Assembly: GCA_020636105.1 (NCBI GenBank)
Contig: JACJYL010000001.1
Location: 2,914,001-2,978,000, forward strand
Direction of reading: 5' to 3'
DNA: 64,000 bases
Source of the DNA: Lewinellaceae bacterium
GTDB lineage: Bacteria; Bacteroidota; Bacteroidia; Chitinophagales; Saprospiraceae
Under the pieces are notes generated by a model. It was not told the origin of the DNA and made no database searches. It saw nothing but the letters and a program-made list of their open reading frames with translations. The translations under genes and the position numbers were made by a program. Numbering within the stretch: position 1 is the first letter of the stretch; each line of letters opens with the position of its first letter. Of the stretch, positions 44,286 through 53,020 are shown piece by piece.

Positions 44286-44966
44286 ATGACGGAACAATTG
44301 AATATTGGCGAACTGGTTTTGTACAAAAACAACCAGCTGATCGCTTTTAACAAACCGGCAGGCATTCCCGTTCAGGCAGACACCACCGGAGACAAATCCA
44401 TGCTTGAACTGGGCGAGATTTATACCAAATCAAAGCTGCATCTTGTGCATCGGATCGACCGGCCGGTAAGTGGCGTGGTGCTGTTCGCCAAAACTTCCGG
44501 GGCGCTTGTTTTTCTGAACGAGCAGTTTAAAACCCGGCAACTGAAAAAGACGTATTGGGCCGTCGTACAGGAGAAACCGCCCAAAGAGGAAGACACCCTC
44601 GAGCATTTTGTCATCAAAAACAGCAAAAAAAATATCAGCTTTGCCGACGATAAGGAACAGGCGGGAAGCAAACAAAGCTCAATGCGCTACAAACTACTCG
44701 GCAGTATAGAACGATATCATTTGCTGGAAATCTCCCTCGAAAGTGGTCGACACCATCAGATCAGGGCACAGTTGGCGGCTATTGGATGTCCGGTTAAAGG
44801 AGATGTAAAATACGGCGCCCGAAGGGGAAACAAAGACCGCTCCATCCACCTCCACGCCCGCCAACTCGAATTCATTCACCCTGTATCGGGAGAGATAGAA
44901 TCCATTGTTGCCGAACCGGCCGACGAGGTCATCTGGAACGCATTTCGGGAAAAGGGAGTGATTTAG
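44286..44966 (+). CDS. RluA-family pseudouridine synthase
   Basis: 226 residues. The catalytic-aspartate motif is LVHRIDRPVSGVVLFAKTS; before it lies IAFNKPAGIPVQ and after it LEISLESGRHHQIRAQLAAI and GCPVKGDVKYGARR. There is no S4 RNA-binding domain at the N-terminus, which is short. It isomerises uridine to pseudouridine in rRNA or tRNA; the position cannot be read from the sequence. The gene lies between a DUF4834-like gene and rsmG, all on the plus strand. Confidence 0.92.
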   Translation: MTEQLNIGELVLYKNNQLIAFNKPAGIPVQADTTGDKSMLELGEIYTKSKLHLVHRIDRPVSGVVLFAKTSGALVFLNEQFKTRQLKKTYWAVVQEKPPKEEDTLEHFVIKNSKKNISFADDKEQAGSKQSSMRYKLLGSIERYHLLEISLESGRHHQIRAQLAAIGCPVKGDVKYGARRGNKDRSIHLHARQLEFIHPVSGEIESIVAEPADEVIWNAFREKGVI

Positions 44967-45090
44967 TGGACGGTGGACGTTTTTTTATAATGAACCTGTT
45001 CAAAAAAAAACTACCAACATGTTTGGTTTAGCGCCTGGATACCTCCTCATATTCTCGCATTAAAAACATTCTCTCATTAAAAAAACATTC

Positions 45091-45726
45091 GTGGCTAATA
45101 TCGACATCATTTTAAAATACTTCCCGGACCTGACTGACCATCAAAAAGAACAATTCGATCAGCTGGAAGATCTTTACCGGGAATGGAATCAAAACATCAA
45201 TGTCATTTCAAGGAAGGATATCGATAACCTTTACCCTCACCACGTACTGCATTCCCTGGCTATTGCCAAAAAGGTAAATTTCAAACCCAAAACGGAGGTG
45301 CTTGACCTGGGCACAGGTGGTGGGATGCCGGGCATTCCACTGGCTATTCTTTTTCCCGAAGCCAGGTTTACCCTGGTGGACGGAACCAAAAAGAAAATCC
45401 TGGTGGTCAATGAGGTGGTAAAAGCGTTGGGGCTTGAAAATGTGACAGCCATTCATGCCCGTGCGGAAGAACTCAAACAAAAGTTCGACTTCGTCGTTTG
45501 TCGTGCTGTGACCACCCTTGACAAGCTCTACTTCTGGAGCCTTCGGCTGGTCCACGATGAGCAAAAACACGGACTGCCCAACGGCCTCATCACCCTGAAA
45601 GGCGGGGATGTAAAAAAAGAGATCAAAGCCCTACCCAAACGCAGTTACACAGAGGTCTGGCCGATCGACAAAATTTTTCCGGAACCCTTTTTCGAAGAAA
45701 AGGTGATGGTGTATGTGCAGCGGTAA
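45091..45726 (+). CDS. rsmG: 16S rRNA (guanine-527-N7)-methyltransferase RsmG (GidB)
   Basis: 211 residues from a GTG start (no closer ATG keeps the N-terminus). The SAM-binding motif is EVLDLGTGGGMPGIPLAILF, preceded by LYREWNQNINVISRKDIDNL and HHVLHSLAIAK. FDFVVCRAVTTLDKLYFW and GLITLKGGDVKKEIK are the later family segments. It methylates G527 of 16S rRNA; loss gives low-level streptomycin resistance in other species. It follows the pseudouridine synthase gene after ~125 bases. Confidence 0.95.
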   Translation: MANIDIILKYFPDLTDHQKEQFDQLEDLYREWNQNINVISRKDIDNLYPHHVLHSLAIAKKVNFKPKTEVLDLGTGGGMPGIPLAILFPEARFTLVDGTKKKILVVNEVVKALGLENVTAIHARAEELKQKFDFVVCRAVTTLDKLYFWSLRLVHDEQKHGLPNGLITLKGGDVKKEIKALPKRSYTEVWPIDKIFPEPFFEEKVMVYVQR

Positions 45727-45944
45727 ACGCCCCTGGATCACTTGACAAATGGGGGATCCCGTTTCATAAAATATGCCCCTAAAGTTATCCAAAGCGCTAT
45801 TTATTTCAAAAACCTGTTTTATATTTTAAAATAAGTTGTATTTTTGCTTTCCGAAATTCAAAAGACAGCGAATAAACATTAATTTTGAGCTTTGTTTTCT
45901 GGATTTTGACTCTAGAATTTAAAACTAAAGTTTTAAATTTCTCC

Positions 45945-46018
45945 GGGGCTATAGCTCAGTTGGCTAGAGTGCTTGACTGGCAGTCAAGAGGTCAGGGGTT
46001 CGACTCCCCTTAGCTCCA
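45945..46018 (+). tRNA. tRNA-Ala (anticodon GGC)
   Basis: A full cloverleaf: acceptor GGGGCTA / TAGCTCC with the G3-U70 alanine identity pair, D arm GCTC…GAGT, anticodon stem CTTGA/TCAAG with loop CTGGCAG (anticodon GGC), T arm AGGGG-TTCGACT-CCCCT, discriminator A. The CCA end is not encoded. A terminator follows. The decayed defence genes at 46.1-47.4 kb lie directly after it. Confidence 0.97.
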
Positions 46019-46032
46019 CAACTTAATTTTTC

Positions 46033-46068
46033 AAACCCCTTGCAGGTCATTACTTGCAAGGGGTTTTT
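46033..46068 (+). terminator. Rho-independent terminator after tRNA-Ala
   Basis: AAACCCCTTGCA and TGCAAGGGGTTT form a 12-bp perfect stem around a 10-base loop, then five Ts, 15 bases after the tRNA. Confidence 0.88.
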
Positions 46069-46125
46069 CTTTAAGAGGCTAATATAGAGGATGTTTTGGA
46101 TTGAAATGCTAAATGAAACCCAAAT

Positions 46126-47054
46126 TCACCCTTCTTGCCATAATTCCTCCAATTCCCAATTTTTAGGAAATCCCATATGTGCAATATCTATTTCAGGATA
46201 TTTTTTGATTAATCCCTTTAGGTCTTTTTTAAATTTATGATAAGGGTTTATATGATCTAATAAATAAGTAAGAAGGCACATCGCTGCATAAATTTTTAAT
46301 TCTTTGTCATTTGTTATTTTATTTTTCTCTTCATTCTCCCAACGGTTTACCCATGCACTCCTAGGAGACTTAATCCAAGTTGGAGAAATAGTAAGTTTTA
46401 TATTCCATAATCGACTATGATGGGCACAAATATTCCGAATATAAACCAATGTATCCATCCATGAAATAAATACAGAATGATGGACGCCAAAATGATTGCT
46501 AATTTGTCTTTTGTATCTTTTAAATTTTTATAGATAGAATATAAAGTTCGAAAGGAAATTATTTCGAAACTCTTCCAGGCGGGAGGTAAAAATTGGATAT
46601 ATTTTTTCTTATACTTTTTGATAAACTCCTGTTTGGTTTCTTGAATCCCATAGGACACTTTATTCAAAACTAAAATATAAGCCGGATAACTTGAAAAGGC
46701 CTCTGGCTTTTCATACCAGAAACCTGATTTATATTTATGAGATAAATGATAAATGATCTGTGTTCTGACAGCTATTTCAATTTGTTCAATAGCATGAAAA
46801 GTGAGGATTCTTAATTCGCTGTCAAACTGATAGAAATGAAAGGCAGTTTCAAAATTGGCTCCTTCCTTAAATAGCTCTTCCTCTTTCGGGTCTTTTAAAA
46901 TCGGATACCAATATGCACTTAGTCTATTGTAACTAATATTCGCTAATACCTTTTTAGCTTTTTCCTCATTTGGAATAGTAAGCCCTCTTTGTTTTAATAG
47001 GTTAACCTGGTCTTCAAAGGTTTTTGGTAATTTGGTGTATAGTTTCTTTTCCAT
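46126..47054 (-). pseudogene. Abi_2 (AbiD/F-type) HEPN abortive-infection gene, broken by a frameshift
   Basis: From the ATG at 47054 the frame gives ~186 residues of an Abi_2 protein (KLPKTFEDQVNLLKQRGLTI, ISYNRLSAYWYPILKD, SFEIISFRTLYSIYKNLKDT) up to KDKLAI near 46497. There the continuation NHFGVHHSVFISWMDTLVYI lies in another frame, offset by one base, and leads into the conserved RNICAHHSRLWN and on to the stop. RNICAH is the R-x4-H motif of HEPN ribonucleases. The joined product would be ~309 residues, family-typical, so a single-base loss is the simplest reading. A sequencing error or programmed shift cannot be excluded. Abi_2 proteins kill or arrest phage-infected cells. Confidence 0.85.
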
Positions 47055-47076
47055 GTTTTCAAAAGGCGTAGGGTAT

Positions 47077-47131
47077 AAAAACAGAAAACCCGCCAAAAAT
47101 GCGCATGACCGAAGCCAGAGGCGAGGCGGGT
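47077..47131 (-). terminator. Terminator-like hairpin before the Abi_2 gene
   Basis: On the minus strand ACCCGCC … GGCGGGT closes a ~30-base loop and is followed by TTTTCTGTTTTT. It could end transcripts of the decayed restriction gene upstream, or attenuate the Abi_2 gene. Confidence 0.5.
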
Positions 47132-47161
47132 ATTGATGAAGCAAAGATAAAAGTAATTCCT

Positions 47162-47358
47162 CTAAAAGTCAAATGAAAAAATTAACCTCCCGCCTTCAAC
47201 TATAACAATTCCCTCCACTGTCAATCCATATAATTCGTAAACCGTTTGAATTACCTCCTTATTATCTTGTCAGTCGCTGCTCTAAGTGCTTGCACTCTTT
47301 CTTTTTGTTCATTGAAATATGGCATCCATTCGGCTTCTTTATTTAAACGTAAGTTAAT
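47162..47358 (-). pseudogene. C-terminal remnant of a type II/IIG restriction-modification enzyme (Eco57I-like)
   Basis: Reading the minus strand from 47358, LNKEAEWMPYFNEQKERVQA is followed by LRAATDKI, then a one-base frame change gives QTVYELYGLTVEGIVIVEGG and a stop at 47162. The E-W-x-x-Y-F helix and the YxLYGLTxEEIxIVEG ending are characteristic of the C-termini of Eco57I-type methylase-endonucleases. A stop codon lies just upstream of the fragment, and the rest of the gene is gone. With the frameshifted Abi_2 gene it forms a small dead defence patch next to tRNA-Ala. Confidence 0.65.
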
Positions 47359-47507
47359 TTATTGTTTTTTAAGTTATTTTGAAAATTCACTGCTCAGTAA
47401 ATAAAGGCTTCTCCTTTGATAGGAAAGACCTTTTTGTTTTGGAGGTAAATTGGGGTTTAGAAATTAAAAGGTTTTCTTTGCAACTCACCGTTAAAGTAAA
47501 CGATAAA

Positions 47508-48536
47508 ATGCCCATAGAAATAGGTATCGATAGTTTTGCCGCCGCACCTTTGCACAAGGGCGAACCCGTTGCGGTACATAACATGAACGCATTGGGAGAG
47601 CTGATCGACAGGATAGCTTATGCAGATGAAGTGGGGCTTGATGTTTTCGGACTGGGGGAACATTACCGAAAAGAATTTTTGGATTCCGCCTCCCCCATGA
47701 TCCTGGCCGCTGCGGCTGCCCGGACGAAACGCATCCGGCTGACCAGTGCCGTGACCGTGCTCAGTGCAGCCGACCCGGTAAGGGTGTTTCAACAATTCTC
47801 CACTTTGGATCTGATTTCCCGGGGCAGGGCCGAAATGGTGGTGGGCCGGGGTTCCTTTACAGAATCTTTCCCGTTGTTTGGGCTGAATCTCCAGGAGTAT
47901 GATGCGCTGTTTACCGAAAAACTGGAACTCTTACTGGCGATCCGCGACAATGAAATCGTCACCTGGTCGGGGAAATTTCGTCCTGCCCTTCACAACCAGC
48001 CTGTTTATCCCCGCCCCTTGCAAGATCCTTTGCCCGTTTGGATAGGCGTCGGTGGTACCCCCGCATCCTTCGTCCGTGCGGGCATGCTGGGACTCCCGCT
48101 TATGGTAGCCATCATCGGTGGGCAGACGCACCGTTTCCGTCCCCTCATAGACGCTTACCGGCAAGCCGGAGCGATGGCCGGGTACGCGCCGGAGCAACTA
48201 AAAGTCGGATTGCACTCCCTGGGGTATGTGGCCAACACCTCAGAAGAAGCCATCGCTGATTATTACCCGGGGTATGCTGAGATGTTTACCAAAATCGGGA
48301 AAGAGCGGGGATTTGCTCCCGTGACCCGCGCCGGGTTCGATGCCCAGAATGATGACCTGGGCGCCCTGGTCGTCGGAAGCCCGGAAGAAGTAGCCGCAAA
48401 AATCCTTCGCCATAGTGAAGCCCTGGGCGGGATCTCCAGGTTTACCTTCCAGATGGATGCCGGGTTGCCACATGAAAAGCTGATGAAAGCTATTGAGCTG
48501 ATTGGAACACGGGTATCGCCTTTGGTGAATAAATAA
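47508..48536 (+). CDS. LLM-class (luciferase-like) flavin oxidoreductase
   Basis: 342 residues from the ATG at 47508 (MPIEIGIDSFAAAPLHKGEP); the longer upstream frame is not homologous-looking. A (beta/alpha)8 flavin-dependent monooxygenase: GLDVFGLGEHYRKEFLDSAS, KRIRLTSAVTVLSAADPVRV, EMVVGRGSFTESFPLFGLNL, LPVWIGVGGTPASFVRAGML. The NGRFG-type FMN site is VVGRGSF. Homologues include bacterial luciferase-like and alkanal monooxygenases; the substrate is unknown. It stands alone, plus strand, before the carotenoid cluster. Confidence 0.9.
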   Translation: MPIEIGIDSFAAAPLHKGEPVAVHNMNALGELIDRIAYADEVGLDVFGLGEHYRKEFLDSASPMILAAAAARTKRIRLTSAVTVLSAADPVRVFQQFSTLDLISRGRAEMVVGRGSFTESFPLFGLNLQEYDALFTEKLELLLAIRDNEIVTWSGKFRPALHNQPVYPRPLQDPLPVWIGVGGTPASFVRAGMLGLPLMVAIIGGQTHRFRPLIDAYRQAGAMAGYAPEQLKVGLHSLGYVANTSEEAIADYYPGYAEMFTKIGKERGFAPVTRAGFDAQNDDLGALVVGSPEEVAAKILRHSEALGGISRFTFQMDAGLPHEKLMKAIELIGTRVSPLVNK

Positions 48537-48570
48537 CACCCATCACGCATTTGTATCCTGGAAAATTAAA

Positions 48571-48614
48571 AAACAAAAGCCCGCATACTCATCGCATACA
48601 GGCTTTGCTTGTTT
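48571..48614 (+). terminator. Possible terminator after the LLM oxidoreductase gene
   Basis: AACAAAAGCC and GGCTTTGCTTGTT can pair imperfectly around a 16-base loop, with Ts after it. The stem is weak and mispaired. Confidence 0.35.
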
Positions 48615-48721
48615 AAAGTAGATCTGTTTTCATAACTTATAAACCCAACTTTCCAAGGGTATCACAATGCTACCACAACAGTAGCAGGAGGGGATGGTTT
48701 ATTTGTTTGGATTGCCGGGTA

Positions 48722-49177
48722 TTATCCTTTATTCAATTCGGCTTTGAAGTACTTCCAGGGCACGATCAGCATGCCAAAACACTCTCCGTCTTCTTTGCCC
48801 AGGTGTTTGTGGTGCACTTTGTGTGCCCTGCGAATCGCCCGAAAATAAATATTGTTCGACTTTCTGAGCCATTTCAGCCTTTGGTGGATAAAAACGTCAT
48901 GCACCAGGAAATAACAAAATCCATAAGCGGTGATTCCTAATCCGATCGGTAAACAAAATGGCACCCCAAAAAAGGACCCCAGGATGATACAAGTGATGCC
49001 CGGTGTGGCAAAGATCAGGAAGAAAGCATCATTGCGTTCAAAAATAGGATGGGCATTGCTTTTATCGTGATGGTCAAGGTGCAGCGTCCATAACAGTCCG
49101 TGCATGACGTATTTATGGGTAAACCAGGCCACAAACTCCATGCCCAAAAAAGTCAATAAAAAGATCAATACGTTCAT
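48722..49177 (-). CDS. crtZ: Beta-carotene hydroxylase (CrtZ, fatty-acid-hydroxylase superfamily)
   Basis: 151 residues from MNVLIFLLTFLGMEFVAW. The diiron histidine boxes are HKYVMHG, HLDHHDK, HDVFIHQR and RRAHKVHHKH, the CrtZ arrangement, and four hydrophobic segments span the membrane. It hydroxylates the beta-ionone rings of beta-carotene to give zeaxanthin. It is the last gene of a minus-strand cluster with crtI, crtB and a small unknown gene. A TTGTTTAA half-site lies ~26 bases before the start (49203-49210), like the motif upstream of crtI and the MerR-type regulator. The lycopene cyclase gene is not in this window. Confidence 0.9.
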   Translation of the reverse strand: MNVLIFLLTFLGMEFVAWFTHKYVMHGLLWTLHLDHHDKSNAHPIFERNDAFFLIFATPGITCIILGSFFGVPFCLPIGLGITAYGFCYFLVHDVFIHQRLKWLRKSNNIYFRAIRRAHKVHHKHLGKEDGECFGMLIVPWKYFKAELNKG

Positions 49178-49235
49178 AAATACTGTATTTTTTTTTGCTA
49201 AATTAAACAATTATACTTGCTTAAAAAATGGTTTT

Positions 49236-49745
49236 TCATCGAAGGCCTTTTTTAAAGCCTAATAGTTTTACCTTGTCTTCAGGTTTCAGGTTTTCTCCCC
49301 GAAGCAAATTATCCGTAAAAAGGACGATCCACTTTTTATCGATGCCATAATTTTGAACACCATTGATAAAAAAATCGATATCCCCGGAAACCTGTCCGTA
49401 ATATCCTAAAAGCGCAGGGGCGTTCAGTTGAACCATCAGCCTTATGTACCTCAATTCAGGATTATCCTTTTGTGCCCGGATGGCGGATTCGATTTTGCTT
49501 TTTCCATTGTTAAAATACCGCAATTTAGACGTCGGCATAAAAGCATATTTGGCCATCATGGTTTCACAAAGTCCCTTGTATGCCGCTGTCAACGGGGAAT
49601 CTTCATACCCTTTTTCGTTGATAATCGTTTCCAGGCGTTGTTCATCGGGTTCCTTTTCGTGAAAATCAGCCCTGATGGTTCCCTGGATTCCGAAATTTCC
49701 AAGAAAAAAACAGGAAACGACTGAAAGGCTCAATATCATCTGCAT
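49236..49745 (-). CDS. Small exported protein of the carotenoid cluster, function unknown
   Basis: 169 residues, with a signal peptide (MQMILSLSVVSCFFLGNFG). The mature part is helical: INEKGYEDSPLTAAYKGLCE, TMMAKYAFMPTSKLRYFNNG, KSKIESAIRAQKDNPELRYI, RLMVQLNAPALLGYYGQ. The start codon overlaps the crtB stop by one base (TAATG on the minus strand), so translation is coupled. Genes of this look sit beside crtB in other Bacteroidota carotenoid clusters (general knowledge). No motif suggests an enzyme; a pigment-binding or membrane-organising role is a guess. Confidence 0.8.
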   Translation of the reverse strand: MQMILSLSVVSCFFLGNFGIQGTIRADFHEKEPDEQRLETIINEKGYEDSPLTAAYKGLCETMMAKYAFMPTSKLRYFNNGKSKIESAIRAQKDNPELRYIRLMVQLNAPALLGYYGQVSGDIDFFINGVQNYGIDKKWIVLFTDNLLRGENLKPEDKVKLLGFKKGLR

Positions 49746-50584
49746 TACAACAAATTCATTTTGATGCTAAAATAAGATTTCATCAGCAGCCCCATTTTAG
49801 CGTAATTATTCACCCTGATCCGGGTGCTCAATATTTCAGACGAAGGGGTATTTTTGAGTTTCATCAGCAAACGCTTGTAATAAACAAAAGCCGTGTAAAC
49901 CCCAAATTTCGAAGTGGCCGGAAGATGAATGATGCCTTCATAAGCCTTATGAAAATCTTCCTCAATCTCCTCGATGATCTGCTGTTTGGTGGCAGGATCC
50001 AGGTTTTTCAGGTCAGCATTAGGGAAATAACTCCTGTTGAGCAGTTCTACGTCACTTTTGAGATCTCTCAGGAAATTTACTTTTTGAAACGCCGACCCCA
50101 AACGCATGGCGCTTTCTTTCAACTCATCGTATTTCTTTTCATCCCCATTTACAAAAACTTTCAGGCACATCAACCCTACCACATCGGCAGATCCGTAAAT
50201 GTATTCCTCGTATTCTGCTTTGGTGTGGTAGTCTTTTTTGGTCAGGTCCATTTTCATGCTTTTCATAAAAGCATCAATCAGGTCCAGGTCAATATCGTAT
50301 TCTCTTACCGTCTGCTGGAAGGAATGAAGAATAGGATTTAAACTGATGCCCATTTCCAGGGCAAGGTAAAAATCCTTCTCGAATTTATCCAGCAAAAAGG
50401 ATTTATTCCATTGGTGAAAAGTGTCCACAATTTCATCCGCGAAACGCACAAAACCATAAATGCTGTGTATGGCCGGGCGAATCGAAGGCGCCAGCATATT
50501 CACTGCCGACGAAAAGGACGTACTGTAGGATTTGGTCACCTTCCGGCTACAGTCGTAGGATAATTGATCAAATATCGACAACAT
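49745..50584 (-). CDS. crtB: Phytoene synthase CrtB
   Basis: 279 residues. The first aspartate-rich motif is YGFVRFADEIVDTF and the second NFLRDLKSDVELL, with SSFSAVNMLAPSIRPAIHSI at the N-terminus. It condenses two geranylgeranyl diphosphates to phytoene. It overlaps the crtI 3' end by 17 bases and its stop is coupled to the next gene. The GGPP synthase gene is not in the window. Confidence 0.95.
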   Translation of the reverse strand: MLSIFDQLSYDCSRKVTKSYSTSFSSAVNMLAPSIRPAIHSIYGFVRFADEIVDTFHQWNKSFLLDKFEKDFYLALEMGISLNPILHSFQQTVREYDIDLDLIDAFMKSMKMDLTKKDYHTKAEYEEYIYGSADVVGLMCLKVFVNGDEKKYDELKESAMRLGSAFQKVNFLRDLKSDVELLNRSYFPNADLKNLDPATKQQIIEEIEEDFHKAYEGIIHLPATSKFGVYTAFVYYKRLLMKLKNTPSSEILSTRIRVNNYAKMGLLMKSYFSIKMNLL

Positions 50585-52058
50585 ATTTTGGATTTTTTGT
50601 CATGGTTTTAATAATCTGTTCTGCCACGATCTTTCCAGAGATCAATGCAGGAGGTACTCCAGGGCCAGGCACGGTCAGTTGCCCCGTGAAGTAAAGATTT
50701 TCAACTTTTTTGCTTTTGATACTCGGTCTGAGAAAAGCGGTCTGTCTGAGTGTATTGGCCATGCCGTAAGCATTGCCTTTATAAGAATGATAATCTTTTT
50801 TGAAATCGGCCACACAATACGAGTGCTTAAAAAGAATGTGCTCCCGAATGGATTGGCCGGTATGAAATTCCATACGATCCATAATGGCATTGAAGTACTT
50901 TTCACGGGTGGCTTCATCATCCCCTGTCAAATCCGGTGCAAGCGGTATTAAGAAGAACCCGTTTTCCTTACCGGCAGGGGCTACGGTATCATCGGTCATG
51001 CTCGGAAAACTGGCATAAAACAATGGATCTGCAGGCCACTTTGGTTGATCGTAAATCTCTACAGCGTGTGCATCAAAGGATTTATCAAAAAACAAATTGT
51101 GATGCGTGAGATTAGATAATTTTTGATCAAAACCCACATAAAAAAGCAGGGCTGAAGGCGCAAAAGTTTTTTTGCTCCAGTATTTTTCTGAATAAACCCG
51201 ATCCTTCTGATCCAAAAGGGTTTCTGTATGGTGGTAGTCTGCCCCGCTAAGGATAATGTCAGCATGGTGTGCTTTCCCGTTGATCATCAACCCTATCGCT
51301 TTTCCATCCCGGGTAATGATCTGTTCCACCGGTGAATGGGTGTGGATTTTTACACCCAGGGATTCTGCCAGGGTTTGGAAAGCTTCAACAATCTTATACA
51401 TCCCTCCTTGGGGATACCAGGTTCCCAAAACGAAATCAGCATAGTTCATAAAACTGTAAAAAGCAGGCGTATCCTGGGGTTTTGCGCCCAGAAACAATAC
51501 GGGAAACTCAAGGATCTGAATGAGTTTTTCGCTCTTAAACCGTTTTCTCACTTTCTGGCGAATGGTGGCCACGAACTGGTTGAGTTTGGTCACCGTTTGT
51601 GGGGTCACCAGCTCAATGGGAGACAATCCAGGTTTGTAAACCAGGTCCTTGATGGCTACTTCGTAATTGTACTCCGCTTCCTTTAGAAAGGATTTCAAAT
51701 GAGCAGCGCTTCCAGGCTCTTCCTTTTCGAAGAGGTCATAGATTTCGGCTACACTGCTTGGGATATCAATGAAAGTAGAGTCTTCAAAAAATACCTTGTA
51801 CGCCGGAGAAAGCCGCACCAGTTCGTAATAATCCGAAGTTTGTTTGCCGAAGTCGTTAAAAAAACGCTCGAATACATCCGGCATCCAGTACCAACTGGGG
51901 CCCATGTCAAATTTAAAGCCATTCGTTTCGAATAACCTCGCTCTTCCCCCGATCTGGTCGTTTTTTTCAAAAACATTGACCTCAAAACCGGCCTGTGCCA
52001 GGTAACAAGCCCCGGCAAGTGAAGAGAACCCTGATCCTATAATGTTTATTTTTTTCAT
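50568..52058 (-). CDS. crtI: Phytoene desaturase CrtI
   Basis: 496 residues. N-terminal FAD-binding motif INIIGSGFSSLAGACYLAQA and GGRARLFETNGFKFDMGPSW, and the carotenoid desaturase signature near the C-terminus: NLYFTGQLTVPGPGVPPALI. It introduces double bonds into phytoene to give lycopene (or neurosporene). It is the first structural gene of the cluster; a promoter/operator-like motif ends ten bases before its start. It overlaps crtB by 17 bases. Confidence 0.96.
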   Translation of the reverse strand: MKKINIIGSGFSSLAGACYLAQAGFEVNVFEKNDQIGGRARLFETNGFKFDMGPSWYWMPDVFERFFNDFGKQTSDYYELVRLSPAYKVFFEDSTFIDIPSSVAEIYDLFEKEEPGSAAHLKSFLKEAEYNYEVAIKDLVYKPGLSPIELVTPQTVTKLNQFVATIRQKVRKRFKSEKLIQILEFPVLFLGAKPQDTPAFYSFMNYADFVLGTWYPQGGMYKIVEAFQTLAESLGVKIHTHSPVEQIITRDGKAIGLMINGKAHHADIILSGADYHHTETLLDQKDRVYSEKYWSKKTFAPSALLFYVGFDQKLSNLTHHNLFFDKSFDAHAVEIYDQPKWPADPLFYASFPSMTDDTVAPAGKENGFFLIPLAPDLTGDDEATREKYFNAIMDRMEFHTGQSIREHILFKHSYCVADFKKDYHSYKGNAYGMANTLRQTAFLRPSIKSKKVENLYFTGQLTVPGPGVPPALISGKIVAEQIIKTMTKNPKYVVDI

Positions 52059-52060
52059 AA

Positions 52061-52076
52061 TTGTTTAACAAATTTA
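52061..52076 (-). promoter_or_regulatory. Promoter/operator candidate of crtI
   Basis: On the minus strand the -7 box TAAATTTG (52076-52069) runs into TTAAACAA. The 12-mer TTGTTTAACAAA (plus strand, 52061-52072) is identical to that at 53021-53032 before the regulator gene. A binding site for the MerR-type regulator overlapping the -7 box is a natural reading. Confidence 0.5.
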
Positions 52077-52107
52077 AAAAAAGATTAAACAAAAACAAAA
52101 AAAATTT

Positions 52108-53007
52108 CTAAATTTTTTCAAGTAGGGTCTGAATATCTTTGAAAATGGTGATGTTTTCGAAGGATTTAGGCATTTCAAGATCCTGAACTCTGCGACCGAG
52201 AAGCCAAAATTCATTTGAATTCCCCGGTGCCACTTCAGTATTAAATTCCTTCAGGTAGTCCAGTACATAATCAGGATCAGGTTTTACCGTAAAATAACTG
52301 ACGTAAGTCACGTTGGCATATCTTTCTTTGAAGGTAGGCAAATTATCAATAGGAATACTTTGGCCCAAATAGATGGAATGACATCCTTTAAGCAACAATT
52401 CATAATGAAGATACAACAAACCAAATTCATGGATCTCATTCATGGGCAGAAACAAAACAAAAACCTTGTCTTTATGCTGAACAGGATTTTGTTGCACTCG
52501 CTCAATATTGATGAGTAACTTTTGGTTAATGAGGTTGGAGATAAAATGTTCGTGCGCAGGAGTGATATTGTTGGACTGCCACTCCAGGCCTATGTTGTGC
52601 AGGAATGGAATGAATACATCGAGGAAAACGCTTCTGAATGAATTATCCTTTATTAACCGACTGTAAGTTTGTTCAAATAAGGCAGTATCAAAATTGAGCA
52701 TAGCCAGTTTCAAAGGGCCCAGTGCATTTTCTTTCTTAGCTTCTTTTGAGGCAAATTCCCTCACCTTGAGCTGGAGCTCTTCCTCACTCAATTCCGCGAT
52801 CCGGGAAATTTTAAGCCCGTTATTGTATAAAGTAGTGACGTTGAGGAGTTTTTGTAAATTTATCGTATCGTAAAAACGTATGTTCGAATCCGTCCTCAAT
52901 GGTTCAAGGATATTGTATCGCTTTTCCCAAATTCTTATGGTATGCGCTTTAATGCCCGAAAGGTTCTCCAGGTCTTTTATAGAAAAAATAGTGGCTATAT
53001 TGTTCAA
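52108..53007 (-). CDS. MerR-family regulator with B12-binding domain (CarH/LitR-like light sensor)
   Basis: 299 residues from the TTG at 53007 (MNNIATIFSIKDLENLSG); the only other starts upstream are also TTG and add a poor N-terminus. MerR HTH ~8-75: LSGIKAHTIRIWEKRYNILE with RTDSNIRFYDTINLQKLLNV. Then the helical cap with the Wx9EH motif (Trp143, Glu153, His154 in LEWQSNNITPAHEHFIS) and the cobalamin-binding fold with ExHxxG (Glu191, His193, Gly196 in NEIHEFGLL). These are the signatures of CarH/LitR photoreceptors, in which adenosylcobalamin controls DNA binding by light. It is the first gene of the carotenoid cluster, 49 bases before crtI, and is probably self-regulated. Confidence 0.87.
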   Translation of the reverse strand: MNNIATIFSIKDLENLSGIKAHTIRIWEKRYNILEPLRTDSNIRFYDTINLQKLLNVTTLYNNGLKISRIAELSEEELQLKVREFASKEAKKENALGPLKLAMLNFDTALFEQTYSRLIKDNSFRSVFLDVFIPFLHNIGLEWQSNNITPAHEHFISNLINQKLLINIERVQQNPVQHKDKVFVLFLPMNEIHEFGLLYLHYELLLKGCHSIYLGQSIPIDNLPTFKERYANVTYVSYFTVKPDPDYVLDYLKEFNTEVAPGNSNEFWLLGRRVQDLEMPKSFENITIFKDIQTLLEKI

Positions 53008-53020
53008 TGTTATTTTGTTT

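Noticed and set aside
45945..47358. Intact genomic island inserted at tRNA-Ala
   Set aside because: No integrase and no direct repeat of the tRNA 3' end was found further on; only decayed gene pieces remain.
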